Assembly (NCBI GenBank): GCA_037576195.1
Contig: CM075101.1
Span: 9,424,001-9,488,000, forward strand
DNA: 64,000 bases
DNA from: Phytoseiulus persimilis
Taxonomy: Eukaryota; Arthropoda; Arachnida; Mesostigmata; Phytoseiidae
Direction: 5' to 3'
Shown here: positions 50,374 through 63,649 of the stretch, one piece after another
Numbering within the stretch: position 1 is the first letter of the stretch
How the letters are laid out: the number at the start of each line of letters is the position of its first letter
Notes under the pieces: model-generated
The model's input: only the letters and a program-made list of their open reading frames with translations
What the model was told of the DNA's origin: nothing
Database searches by the model: none
Made by a program: the position numbers and the translations under genes

Positions 50374-50445
50374 CGACGAATGGTTGACGAGCGGCTCCGA
50401 GGAATGATTGAAAATCAATTTCGAGGAATGGTTGACAATCAATCG
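50374..50445 (+). repeat. Three-copy 24-bp tandem repeat, in frame with an 8-residue peptide repeat
   Basis: Copies start at 50374, 50398 and 50422. The second and third begin CGAGGAATG and share most bases, and the first is more diverged. Within an open frame from 50359 they read RRMVDERL, RGMIENQF and RGMVDNQS. Several differences between copies give similar residues (I/V, E/D), which hints at selection on protein but could be chance. The open frame itself is about 100 codons with no known domain. Confidence 0.6.
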
Positions 50446-52506
50446 ATTCATCAGTCATGCAGGGACCGAATTTCCCGGCGCGTCATGGCGCGCCGCGACA
50501 CTTCCGGTCCGCCACTGTTCGCCGTGGCGACTGTCGACGCTGAGTGTTTTCCAGTCCTTCGCCGCCGCCGTCGGAAGTACCCGCGGCGCACACCTGTGGT
50601 CACAGATTTTACGGGAAGATCACCGAGATCTTCTCGAGGGAAAAAAAGATCCTGCGGGCGTAGGTGAGATAGTAGCGATGATTCCGGCGAACCTCAGATT
50701 TCAAGGCTGGACTCACCAGATCCGGGTTCTCATCAGATCCGCGTCTTGATTCTCCCTGGATCCCTGTGAAGAATCCATTCGGCGGACCCATTTTCGGGAT
50801 TTCATTGTGGTATTCTTAACGAGAGCCCTCGTCACGACGGAAAATTCGAGTTCTGCGTGCAGCTCGAGCTACATACATGCTTCAAACGGTTCTCGAATCT
50901 AACCGCGCTGCTCCAACCGCAAGACAATCTATTCAGTCCGTCTCGGGAGAGAAGAAACGGGAAAAGCTCTCAAAAGAAACCGTGCAGCTCTTGTCATCGC
51001 GGAGCTATATGTACAGGCGATGTATGTCGCGGATGATACCATCGGGATCCGAGACGGCACGGGATGGAACTTCAAAGGAGCCGCTCGACAACTCGGCGAA
51101 AATCTCCCCGGATTACCCCGGAATCTCATTTGCGAAGCTGGAGAGGATGGGGTGAGCGAACGACCGGAAATTCTGGCCCCGAGCTGAGCGAGTTGCAGTC
51201 ACAGAATACTGAAAACATCTTTCGCATGCTCCGAATAAAATATTGGAGCTCTCCTCAAATTAAAGGAAACTCTGAAGCCTCTTGTCGTCGTCGTCGCGCA
51301 ACCTGAAAGGCTTTGCGAGACTCGGAGGCGCTCGCCGAACTCGACTCCGAACTGGAGAGCTTTTCGCGTCGTGCTCTAAGTCTCCAAATAAGTTCAGCAG
51401 GCAGGGCTCGAAGAGAGGGAAAAGTAGAAAAAAAAATTAATGAAAACTCATCCGAGCAGCTCGGCCGACTGGAGAAAAAAACGAGCAGGCCTGCTGCTAG
51501 CCAAGCAAGCGAGGTAACAGGCAACGAACCGGAGGCGAAGGCTCAAATAGGATCTGTATTCGACCAACAGAAATTAAAATCGGCCAATAGCAACGGCCAC
51601 AAAGGAGCCGGCGGTGCGGAAGGAGAGTTCAAGTGTCCGCTCGCTCGCCCGGGTCGCTTGACATTTTGAGGATACAGCGAGTAGGAGACGATGAAAAAGC
51701 TATGGGTTTATCGAGCAATCTTCCGAAAAGCTTCACCGCCTGTCACCAGGAGACGAAGAGGAGAAACTTTCCAACACGACCGGTTCGTTTGTGACAATTT
51801 GTGACGATCCCAAAACAATTCCGTGAGCTGAACTCCCGTGGGGATCAACTCATGCGAACGGAGGCGGATTTTCTGGATTCTACTCTCCCGGCTTTCCGAG
51901 CGAACTCCTCTAACACCGACGCGGTTTTTGAATCCTACTCTCTCAGCGAGCGATCGTTCGACATCTCAAACCACGACCCGAACCCTCCCGAGCCCGCGAC
52001 GGTGCAGGGCCGACCCGACGTTCGACTCTGTTCCGTCATCGTTCGACATCAGTCAATTTTCAGAAACTTCTCGTTTTCGTGAACGATTCCTGCGCAAAGC
52101 TGATTCCGCTCTCCAGTCGGTCGGGACGATCCAAGGATTCGAGCTCATTTGACGGGATTGAGGAGGGAGCTCCCCCGCGGAACTTTGTGCGCGAGAATCA
52201 GTCGAACGGAAACATGTTCGGTCTCCATTACAGAGCCACTCGGGTAATCCGATGTCGAAGAAGTAATGAACGAGTGTATGAGTTAGAACTCTGTACAAGC
52301 GTTCTCCGCTCAGGATGGGGACGTTGGACAAACCTTGTTCTAGGCCGGCTTTGGCGGGGGGAAGGGGGGGTTATCCCTCTGTGTCTCAGCGGCGCCAACA
52401 ACCGGGCGAGATCGAATGGCGACGAGGAATTCACTGAAGAGGAGAGACGGACTCGAATCGCGAATGCCACGTGGGAACAAAACACAGGAGCCCCGTTTCT
52501 CAAGGA

Positions 52507-52530
52507 GGGGGGGGGGGGGGGGGGGGGGGG
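52507..52530. repeat. G24 homopolymer
   Basis: Twenty-four consecutive G on the plus strand. A further G9 lies at 52670-52678. Confidence 0.95.
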
Positions 52531-55500
52531 TTCGCCGGCCAAAATCAATCGGGCCGCCGTTCACAGATGCTCCTACGGCCGCCCACCAGGATCCGAGCGT
52601 GTCCGAACTTCCGTCGGCAGAAAACTCAGCTGAACGGAGAAGATTCCTCGAGCGGGGGATCGACGAGGTGGGGGGGGGACCCGAGGACTGGGGACAATTC
52701 CAACGAGAGACCTCTTCGCGCCGAGCGATCATTGTGAGCGAACGGGGTCCCGGAGGTGTTCGTCACAGTCGGCCGCACGGACGCGCTCCCAACCTGGCTC
52801 CGTACAATGTTCGCGGCTCAGTGTCTCAGGCTGGAGCAAGGCTTGCATCCATGAAACAATTTGCTTGGGGACTTGATGGATCGCGGGCATGAGTCGTGAC
52901 GGACGACAGGTATTAGATGCAGGAAGCGATTCTGAGCAGAGGGCACGATATTCCGCTCTGGCTCTCCGACGAACGAGCCTTGGGGTCGGTGCTGCTTAGA
53001 ATTCGGGTAATTAAGGCACGTAGTGCGAATAAATAATTTACGTGGAGACCGACAGATCGACGTAGAACTTTTGCACTTGGATGGCGCCCTGCTTCGGATT
53101 TGTGCGGTGACGCATACGGTCAGTCACAGCTGATCTGGACGCCCCTTCACTGGCGAACTTGGTTTATTGCCAGCGAGTTCTCTCTCGCTCAACTCCACGT
53201 TCCTATGCTCGCCTGCCTCCTCTGTATCCCGCCCCTGTCTCGTCAGTCCCGACGGAGTAATCCGTGCGGATCGAGACTTCAACTCTTGAGCAGCAACAGC
53301 CTCCTGATGGAAGAGGGTCTGATCTATTGTCATACCAAGGAGTTAGACAGCTCCGATCAGCTCGCTGACTCCGGTTGAATCTCCTCGTTGCTGTGGAGTC
53401 AGAGCAGGTCCTTTTCCTGCTCGGCGGCTGCTTCGATCGCCCCAACGCATTGAGCTGCTGCATTCCATGACGCGTGTGACAGAAGCTGACCGACGTCGTC
53501 GTCCACCTGTTTCCTTCTCGGCGTTCCATCCAATTCTGCACTCGTCTCGCAGATCTTTCCTTCCGCGAGGACCGCTCCTCGCTCTTGTGCTTTTGTTGAG
53601 GCGCCCGCCCGGCCCTCTGCGGGTCGAAATCAGAGCGATACTTTTAGCCGACTCAATTTTCAAATCCGATATCACATCCGGTCATCTGTGATGGGCGATG
53701 CTCGCACCCTTTCATGGTGTCTGCTGCGGTGTCAAGGTTGCCATAACCAGCTCCTCGTTTGCATGGGTTCGTTCCGGCGCCGCTGTCGATTCTAAATGCA
53801 ATTTTGTGATTTCGAACCTACCGGAACCCCGCAAGGTCGTTTCGTGTATCGGTTGCACGTAATCATTGTAGGAATATGCATGGAGTTTGGAGTGAATCGA
53901 TTGAACGTAGTCAGTCCTCGATGAATCAGAGCTCAATGTATGTTCGATTTGATTTAATGATGAACTTGGAGATTGTTTTCGAGTGCAACATGGGGAAGAG
54001 GGAGCCTCGACTGGTGGGAGCATCTCCGATCAACCGAACGGAGCCAGTTCGCGAGACTGGGTTTCGAATTCGATTCCGAGAACAATTCAGTTATCCAACT
54101 CATAAAGACTCAAACTCGAAACGTCCCCGCAAAACATCGAGGTAACGAAAACTGAGGCCAGAGAGACCGCAGCGATCCCGCATTCGACCCACGCGGCTCC
54201 ACTGTGGCCCTCTCTCTCCCGTGGCCGATGATCCCGCACGCTATTCACCCTTGATTCCAGAAGACCCTCAAAGATCTCGACATTTCACCGTGACCCCGGC
54301 CTCGAACACCTGTGGCTCTCCTTTCAGCTATGCAGACGCTGTTTCCTTTCGGCTCCTGGGTGGGAGGCAGACGAGTTCTCCGGTCGTTTCCGCGGGCCCC
54401 AACTCTTATCACTCATATTACACAATTCGCAACTTTGTAATCTCGTCTCCGATTTCTTCCCGCGTCTCGCGTGGCGAACACGGCTGGAAGGTCGCGTAAC
54501 AGTACAGTGGACGCCGAAGAAGGAGCCGAAGAGCACCCAACCGTTGCGTTGGTGAAAAAGAATCCGTTCGCAGGTCGCCAGACCTTGAGTTGTTCAGTCA
54601 TCGCGAGCCGCGCTGTTCATTTGCTGGAAGCCTATACTCAGGGTGAGGAGAGGGGCGCGGCCAGCGCATTCATTATGTGGGCTGGCAATGCTGTGAATGA
54701 GCGAGAAAATGAATTGAAGACACAGCCGAGAGCCAAACGCGCTTTTGAGCGCCGAGGATATTTCGCGTCCCGGTCAACCGAGCAGCCTGCGGGAAACTCC
54801 TGAGGACGATATTCCCGTCGCCGTTCCGCGACTCCAACCTCAGTGGCACGCTCTCGTAAGGCTGCACGTTTTCGTCGACGCCACCGTCTGTCAGAGAATG
54901 GCTTTCTCCGATCAAACAAGAGTTTCTCTGTTTGGATACCTCCGCCCCTCTTCGAAGAAGAAACTCCGGTGAATAAGTTAACCGCTGTTCGGGAGCCGTG
55001 CATGCCCGCGCGAAGCCACGTGGGTAGAGAAGCTTCTCCGCGGAGTGAACGACCGTTTCAGAGCTAAACGGGCGAGCGAAACTCTGAAAGAAAGGACACT
55101 GGGAACGTTTGAGACTGGGTGGGACGCAACGTGCTCGTTTGCCTACCGCATCGTCTTCGTTCTCCTCGTTTCCCCTTTATTGGCTCGCGGGAAATATCCG
55201 TAGGTATACAGTGACGTCGAGAGAACGGTGACCATCAACACTCGGAGATCTCATTTCGGATATGGCACCGAGTTTGGCGTTATCGATGTATCGGGTTTCA
55301 GATAGGTTTTCTCCCTCAGGCGGGCACCCGAACGTGCCGTCACGTCCAGGCTGGGTTTTCGTCGTCTCGGTCCGACTGAAGCGGCTCATGATTCCAAACC
55401 GCCGCCCTGAATGTCGGCGGAAATACGATGTTCCACGGCGGAAGGTTGAATCAATTGCGCAGGTCCGTCTTCCGCGAGATCATCGTTCGTCTCTCAGACG

Positions 55501-57071
55501 ATGTTACGAGTGTCCCGGATCACGAGAGGTGGGTCACGAGAGGCGGCGTTCTCATGGCCCGGGTATCGTCTGCCGGACAGGATAGGCTTGTACTTGGATG
55601 ATAAGAGAAAGGACGGGAATGGATGAAGAATACCCAAGAACGGCCAGAACTCTGGGCCCGAGCACGTGTTCCCCGCGGCGAATTCTTGTTCACTGGGAAT
55701 CGAAGTCTCCCCTGGAGATGTGCGGGCCTTGCTCAGGGTAATCTCCGATATTCTGACGCTCAGTTCACGAACTACGTCCGACATTACCGCGGACGTTGCA
55801 TTCTACCTGTGTAACACGGGGCTGAACTGCTTCGAAGTCCTATGGAAAAGGAACTCACCAGTTGGAGGTCTTCTCCGTTGGTCACGAGAAGGGAGAGGTG
55901 CTCCCCAACAAGGGAACCGATGCTGAGCAGAAAACGGCTCCCCTCGCGAGAGCTCAGGGCAGCGTGCGATTAAGTGGAGACCGGTCTAAGGATCGATTGG
56001 AAACGATGTGATGTATGTCGTCCTGGCGCACGGCATGTAGATATTCCTGTGATTGGCCCGGCACAGATGCACTCCTGCATTCAGTCGCGGAAGAGGAAGC
56101 CAAAGGGGAGGACGGAGAACTCGAGTGGAGAGACAATTTTGCAGCAGCCGAGAATGGTCATCCTCATCTGGTCTTTAAGTCGAATCGCGCATCGACGCGG
56201 CCGTTTCGCGCGATAGAATCTCCACTAGGGTCCCCGCATGAGCTCAGATAGAGGCTCGATACCATCGATTCGCTGTCGGTCCGAGGCAGCATCTGTTACT
56301 CTTTTCCTGAGTTGTCGGACACCCACACAGCCTCGGGTCTCAACGCTCCGACGGAGCCTCTGACGCTTCGGCTGCTCGATGAATATTCAGTTAATCGCTT
56401 CGTCATCACTGCAGCGAGCCGAGCGGCAAGCCGTGGTCTGCGAAATATCTCCATCCAGGTCAGATCTACAACAAGCGTGCACTCATGCTTCGGAAGCGGC
56501 GAAACCCTGAGTCAGCGTTTTCAAAAGTAGGACCTCCGAGAGTCGATCCGAGACCGTCTCGACCAGGCCGGCCGGCCATTCCATTCCGAGCGAATCATCT
56601 CCCGCCGATCCGAGCTGTTCGGCTCTCGATAACGACCAGCCCGTGCAGACGCTCGCCGCGCTCCGGTCCGAAGCCCATGAGCAACGTGCAATATGAGCTC
56701 GTTCGCGACGAAGCGTCACCGCGGCTCCGTTCAGTTATAAAGTGTGTCTCTGTTGCGGATTCGGGGGGAGCGAGCCGATGAGGGAGCCGGCAAAGTCTTC
56801 CTCCAACTTTTGACACCTCATCAGAAGCGTCTAGGCCTTCTGCGTGCGGCCAGAGCCCCCGTTCCTCTGCTACGGGCCAGAATGTCTCTTCCCGGAGCAG
56901 ACAGCCGCGTCGGGTTGTCACTGCGGCGTTATGCGATGCACGAGTTGAGCAAGGTTCCGTCGATGATGGAAACCTTGATGATAGGAGTAGCGATGCTCAT
57001 GAAAGTGTGACGCTCATCGTTGTCCAATAATCTAGCTGTCGACGAGCCGTGCGGGGAGGCTGTGGCTTGAA

Positions 57072-57103
57072 GCCGACAGTCATTGGTGGGAATGACTGTC
57101 GGC
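57072..57103. repeat. Perfect 13-bp hairpin, 6-nt loop
   Basis: GCCGACAGTCATT, loop GGTGGG, AATGACTGTCGGC. It is perfect along its whole length. Confidence 0.9.
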
Positions 57104-58565
57104 GGAAGCACGTGCAATATTCGAGCCGCACCGACTTGATCTATTCGCTCTCCGCGCTTCTATGAGGAACTGCCCGTCACTGATGCCGGCTATGATTTTC
57201 ATCTTCGAAAACGCTCGGCCTTCGTTTCGAATCTCCAGATTCCGACAGATCAGCGGCAGGGATTGAGCTTGATGTTTTTTCATCGCAAAATATAGAACAG
57301 AGCGACAGGGGGAGAAGGGACGGTCGAACACGCGCCTGAGAGACTTTCCTGGACTTACTCATCGTTCGGGGAGCGGAGCGAAATACCCGCGAAGGCCCGG
57401 AATGCGGTTCCGAAGCGAATATCTCCAAAGCACTGCCAGTTCCTTCCTCTTCCACTCTTTGTCTTTCGTTTCGCTCTGAATGCCCTCCAAGAGACCGATC
57501 CGTAGTCCGTGTGTGGCTCGAGCCTTCGGATCTCGGGTCTGGTTTCTGAACGTGAAATACACACTGCAGTTCGATACGTCCTATTCGAGTTTCAGATCTC
57601 TCCCATGTGGGAGTTATTCGAGTGTGTATCCCGAGAGCAACGACGAAACAGACGAGCTCAAGCTCTATATCTGAGCCTCCTCTGCTGCTTCAACGCAAAC
57701 ATCTCACTCTGAATATCACCATTTTGGATATTCGCAGAAATACGCCACGAGAACGAGTTCCTGACGCGGCCCGTCGTTGCTCATGACTCTGTTCGAACAG
57801 TGAATTTACTTCAGAGACCATTCTCGTCAACATCGAAGTAGCGGTCGGCTTTTTAGCCGCCGTGACGCGTTTCCGTCACACTCTGACACTCGAGAATCAG
57901 TTTTTGTAGGAAGAGATCTCCGCCATCTTGGTTTTTATCCGAGTCTCTAATAGGGGGAGATTTCTACGTGGGATCCACTATGTGGGAATTTCGAAAACCT
58001 GTGTCACTCTTATGGGGTTTTACCCTGTGCGTGTGAGTGTATGTGTCTCTCTCAGGACAGGGTTTTACTGCATGTACATATATCCCGAGGCACTGCTCGA
58101 TGCCTCGAAAGCGAGCTGTCGTGGGCGTTGCGGAAGATTGTTTTCTGCAGGATTCTCTCAGCATCGACCCTCACTGAAGCCATTTGTCCAGCGCCATAGT
58201 CCGTTCCGGTATTCTGTTTGGTATAACAAGGTTTTCGGCGCCAAGCTAAGGCAAGTTTATAACCCAATTATCAGTCGTACTCTGTGTGGCTTTTGCTGCG
58301 ACGATAGACGCGAGACCGGGCCGAGCGAACTTCGACCAGCTCGTATATCGGCAATTTGGCCGACCGCCGCGAGGCAATTGTTTTCTTATTGAATACTGCA
58401 ACGACGACTCCCGCAGCATTTCAACGTCGGTCACAACTGACGATGTGAAGACCGCTTCCGCGTGTTTCTCTGCCCGCTTTCTCGTCTCCGTGTTTATCGA
58501 CGGGAATACCGATGTCGGCGGCTAAACTCGTGTTTACGCTCTTGCGGTTTCTCGCGCGGTTCGCT

Positions 58566-58585
58566 GCGGCGGCGGCGGTGGCGGC
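58566..58585. repeat. Imperfect (GGC)n repeat
   Basis: A GGC repeat on the plus strand with one GGT interruption. Confidence 0.8.
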
Positions 58586-61500
58586 CGAAGATGACCCCGA
58601 GCTCGGCAGACGGAGAACCGCGGCAAGAGATGTGGCAATTGTTATTTATTCGTCTTAGTCGATGTAGCCGAACGCAACCCAAGACTGACAGATTGGCATT
58701 CGTGTCCATCGACGGACAGCGTCAACGTAGTTTGCTGACAACGAGGTCTTCGTCGTCCCTAGTGGAGTTCCCTCCAGCTGAACTGATTTGCTCCCGAACC
58801 AGAATGTCATTCGATAACATTTCATGCGATCAGGCATATCACGTTCCGCGCTGGAAAACAAATCCACTTCCATGTCCGTGAGAGATCGGAGGCGGCTTCC
58901 GCGGGACTAGATGGACACAGCGGGAAATCGTACCCGGGATAGAACCCGGTAGGATGTGTTTTCGAGTGAAGTTTGGATACTGTCTTCTTTTCAGACTGGA
59001 TCGACGGAACAACAATCGGAACCCGGAGCACGTCGTTTCGCCCAGAGTCGGTTGTCACCAGGTGCATGATCCACTTCTGAACTGGAGAGAAACTGTGATC
59101 AGCGACTGCCTTCAAGAGAGCCAGGGCTTTCCCCAGAACACAATGGACGCAATATGGGCTAGCGGCTCCGCTCAGGGCGCCGAACTATTCAGGGGAGGAG
59201 GAAGAGAATAGATTCGAGAGGGGTTCCTTTCAACCGGTAGACTCGAGCTGGGCTTGGAGCTCATTGATTGATCAAAGTTTCTCGTCCCACACGACGCACT
59301 GAAATCGTTCTTGGGAGGTGTCTTGGAGACGACCGAGTGTCCTCCGCTGCCCTCACGGGCGGATCACGGTCCCTCGTGGAGCATCGTAGTCGATTTTCTC
59401 AAAATTCCTCATCGGGCCTTGAAGATCATCAGTTGTAGTGCCCGAATCCACGCGAAGATCGGAGACGAACCAAGGGAGCGTGAGCGAACTTGTACGAAAT
59501 CAATGGAACACGAAATTTTGTGGAGGCTTCGAACGACGAATGGTAGATTCAGAGAAAGTCCAGGGAGTCTCCATCCACACCGGGAGTCTTCCACTGTGAC
59601 TTCTTTGTATGGAAGCGTTGGTCTGTCCGAGTAGCCTCTCTACAGAATCAACCCTAGAACGGAGAAATGACCGTCCCAGGCTCGAAGTTCACTCTCTGGC
59701 TCAATATTCCACGAGCACGCCACCTGTGGAGAGAAGTAGTGGTGCATCGAGCTTCTCAGAGCTCAGCGTTGATCGGGATCACGCGCGTCCGAGGGTCGTC
59801 TGGCTCACGTGGACAGAATAATGTGAACTCACCTGCAAAGAGACAAAAGGCCGATATCAGGACGCCATCTGCTTAGAGACGACTGAATACCAACGCTGTG
59901 TGATATCCGTTGTGAATACGGAATGCTTCGATCGGTGACGACTGCAAAACACGATGCACGAATCCAAATGTGGCAGCGCACATCCTCCCGCATTGAGGAC
60001 ACCATGCGAACTCCAGGAGTTTGTCGGCTCTGGCTCCCTCGAAGGCAACGAGCGGTTCTTTGTTTTCCCCTTTCCCATCTAATCTGAGCGAATCGAAATC
60101 CGCCCGATGGCGAATTCGGAAATCAAAGTCGGGGCCTGGAACTCCCGCCGTCGTTTCACTCCTTTCAACACTCTTTCTTGGCGTCCGCAGGAAATAACGG
60201 CACCGAACCGAGCTCGTCCCCTTCCCTCGCCAGGTGTGGCAAGCATTCACCTTCCGAATTCATTTCTGTGCCAGCAGGCCTTCCTGAAGTACAACTCGTG
60301 CGTTTCGGAAGCCATCTAACCGACGATGCTGCTGTTGCATTTCGGGAGTTTCGCTTGAGGCAAACTGAGACGGATAAGATGTTCGCGATTTGCTCCCTAT
60401 TCCCACCCACCCAGTTCGGAGTTTGCATCTGGGACCCCGAGCCTCTGACAGCGAGCGACGAGATCGAATCTAATCAAGAAGAGTCTGAGATTCACGAGTT
60501 CCTCCGGCGGGAGTGGGAAGTCGCGCTTCATAATTGACACGGTATCCGAATCTTCAGATTCGGAATCTTTTCGAGGGCGCAGCTCGGATATCTCCCGGGC
60601 ATCGACTCGACTCCGCTTCGGATGGTTGCCATGTCTGAGGATACGTGAGTAGCGGGGAGCCGAAAACTCTCCCAGCGGCCTCGGATTCGGCGCAGTCAGC
60701 AAATCTGATGTCGGGAAACATTCTCAGACAGCGAGGTCAACAAAACGGTCGACGCAGTCTTGTCGAAATCGTTACAGATAGTGTTCAACAGTCGGAGGCG
60801 AGAAGATTGTCCAGGATGGAGGGATGGTTGCATCGTTGGCCATTCAGCAGTCGGAGCAAGCGGTGGCCGGAGAAGAACCGGGAAAATCTCAAATCCGAAA
60901 TCCAATACAGGATGTGTGGTCAAGCGAAACGAGAATCTGCGTCTGCCCTTCCGTATGTCTTCCTCGGAACCGAGTCGACACGTTTGTCGGTCTCTGAGCT
61001 TCCATCCGCTTCTCGCTCCCAAAAAAAGCGGTAAGCACTTCTTCAAGACATCTCACAATTATTTTCGAATAATGAATTTTCCTTTCATTACGGCCAGCAG
61101 CCGCAGTCAGCGGAGCGATTGAAGAAAGAGCTCCGGCGCTCGAGAACCCTCCTACTGGGCTGGAATGATTCGTTGGGGAGAACAAACGACTCGGGGACGC
61201 GAAAGCAGAACTCCTCCGCCGCCCCTCCCCTCTACAGGCGTCGGACTGCGCAGTATGTTCGAAGTTTCCCGCGAGCATTCCGAGATGCGATTTCCCAACA
61301 ATGAATCAAAACAAAAGATGCTCGGTTCTAATCGATCAGGGGAAAACAATTCCGCTCTTCCAGTTACAGAGTTGATTCATTTAGTCCGCAGGGCTTGCTT
61401 CAATCAATCAACGGCCCGATCAACAACTACGAGGGCGCCAAGCCGGGGTCAATTTCATCGAGAATCGCATCAACAGCGGAATAGCTTTCAAAACTCGGTC

Positions 61501-61964
61501 GGGGAAGACTTCGTCCAACGTGGTTCTCTCGGCCCAAAAGCCAGACCGATGTCATCTCGAGTGCCCCTCAAAATCGATGGGTAGGGGCGAACGATCCAGT
61601 AGGGGCGTAAGGGTGTTCAGGAACCTCCCTTCCAGAGTCCCCTCGTCACTCTCCTTCCGCAGAAGAGGGAGCATTGTGCCGTAGTCCAATATCTTCATTC
61701 CAGGGATCAACAAGACGACGCCTACTTGAATGGTATGTCGAGCCTTCGAGACTATAGACAAACGCTTCCCACAATAGAAGACCTTTACCTCGCAAAAACT
61801 ACTCAGCACGTCCTCGAGACTTGGCTGAGGTAACTGCCAACGTTGAAGATCGACGCTGATGGTGGACACGCGGAGCTCCCCACAAATATTCGATTCGATC
61901 AGCGCAAGAGTTCCATCTTACTCGACTGTTTTCCTGCCTGCGTAAGGAAGTGTGAACTGAGTCG

Positions 61965-61982
61965 CCCCCCCCCCCCCCCCCC
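61965..61982. repeat. C18 homopolymer
   Basis: Eighteen consecutive C on the plus strand. Confidence 0.95.
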
Positions 61983-63629
61983 TCCAACCCCCTTACCCTG
62001 TGATTTCCAAAAAACTTGGGGATCCGCTCGTAAGAACGGACATATTAGCTCCTCTGTGACGAGAACCGCCCGTGCTGTTTATTCCCTCTTTTCTCCGAGG
62101 ACTCACGAGCCTACCACAATCCGCCAAGATGACACCTATTCAATCCGTCTCAGTCAACCCGAGGAATTCCGTGCGACCTTCATTTAACCCCAGAAAGATT
62201 CCATCATGATAACATTATCTCTTTCGAAGTCATATTTATTCTTTGGTTCATGTTGGTTGTCATGCTGGCGAGTTTCTGATGTAGATCGTTCGTACTTCCT
62301 TCCCTAAATAAGACATTCGACGCGATGGGACGGAATCCTGAGCAGAACGCGCTCGAGGGCTCCTTCCAAGCCCTATGCTCCCTCACAACTCGAAGTCCCA
62401 CATTCCTCAAGCATTCCAAACCTTCACTTCCATGGTAAAAGGTGCGCAAAAACGATGCCGAGAAGAGAGGCTCATATCAAGCATGAATTCGCCTTCCACC
62501 GATATTTCCATTATCAAGGTTCACTTATCTGAGGAAGCTTTGAAGCGAATCGCGGGACTCGATAACCTCGAATCCGAGGTCCTGAGCTCATTATGTGCAT
62601 GACGGATCTGTCCGGCGTCCCGCACGATGGAGCTTCTGGAGGTTGATACTTTGGATTCGAGACTTCGGACGTAGTTTGTACAAATTAATCGGGGCCTCTT
62701 GGAATGGGTCGGAAATCAGTGTCTGCATCAATGACCGTTCCAAGGCCAAGATGCGCAATCAGGGGTATTCAAGGTCGCCATTCGCTCCCTCCACGTTGTA
62801 AGAGTACGCATTCATTTGGAGGAAGAATCCAGACGAGGATTCGCCTCAACCCAGGCTCTGACCCGAGCTTCTCGTATATTGAGAGCGATTTAGAGGTTCT
62901 TCCTGCGAGTCATTCCGGCTGCCTGTTCGCTCGTAATGTTCTCAGCAGAGTTCAAATGACTGACAGAGTAGTTCGCGCAGCTCATGTCACTCTCAGTGAT
63001 TTGGAGCAAGGGGGAACTTGAGAAAAAAAGGAGAAATGAGAGCTATGCGAAGGAGCCACCGATTCTCTGCAGCCTTTTCGTCGAGCCGGCTCTCGAGAAA
63101 CGAGCGTGGTCTTGTCGTGGGGCCGCCTCGTTTCCGGATCTACTCAACGAGTCCTACTCCTTCAAAGGACTCGAGCTCGGGGTTTTCAAAAACTCCTCCT
63201 CAATCGATTGGATATTTCCAGCCGATGCGCGGCGCTCATTCAGGGACGAATCGGTGTCAGTCGGCCGCTGGCGGAGCCGACAGCGTTCCCAGGTCGGAAA
63301 ATCCCTGGAGATATCTTCGGCTTGAGATTATTCTTCCCAAGTAGGGAAGCCTCGTTCTCACGCGCTCCCCGTCCCGCGGGGGAAATGGAGTTATTAGGAC
63401 TTCCGCGGGGAACTCTCAGAAATTTTCGGGCGTTCCTGGCTGCATGCAGCGGGGCCCGTGGCCAGTCTTGCAGCAGGAAAAATCTAATCTTCGTTCCGTC
63501 TAATAAGCGCCCTCTATCGTTCCTCTATTTCAGGAGAATCTTTTCGCCATGGAAATTGAAATAGTTGGGCTGACAGCACGGTGTTTTTTCCACGCCGTCC
63601 TTGAAGCGATCGGGCCGATATGCCATACA

Positions 63630-63649
63630 CCCCCCCCCCCCCCCCCCCC
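63630..63649. repeat. C20 homopolymer
   Basis: Twenty consecutive C on the plus strand, then T and six more C. Confidence 0.95.
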
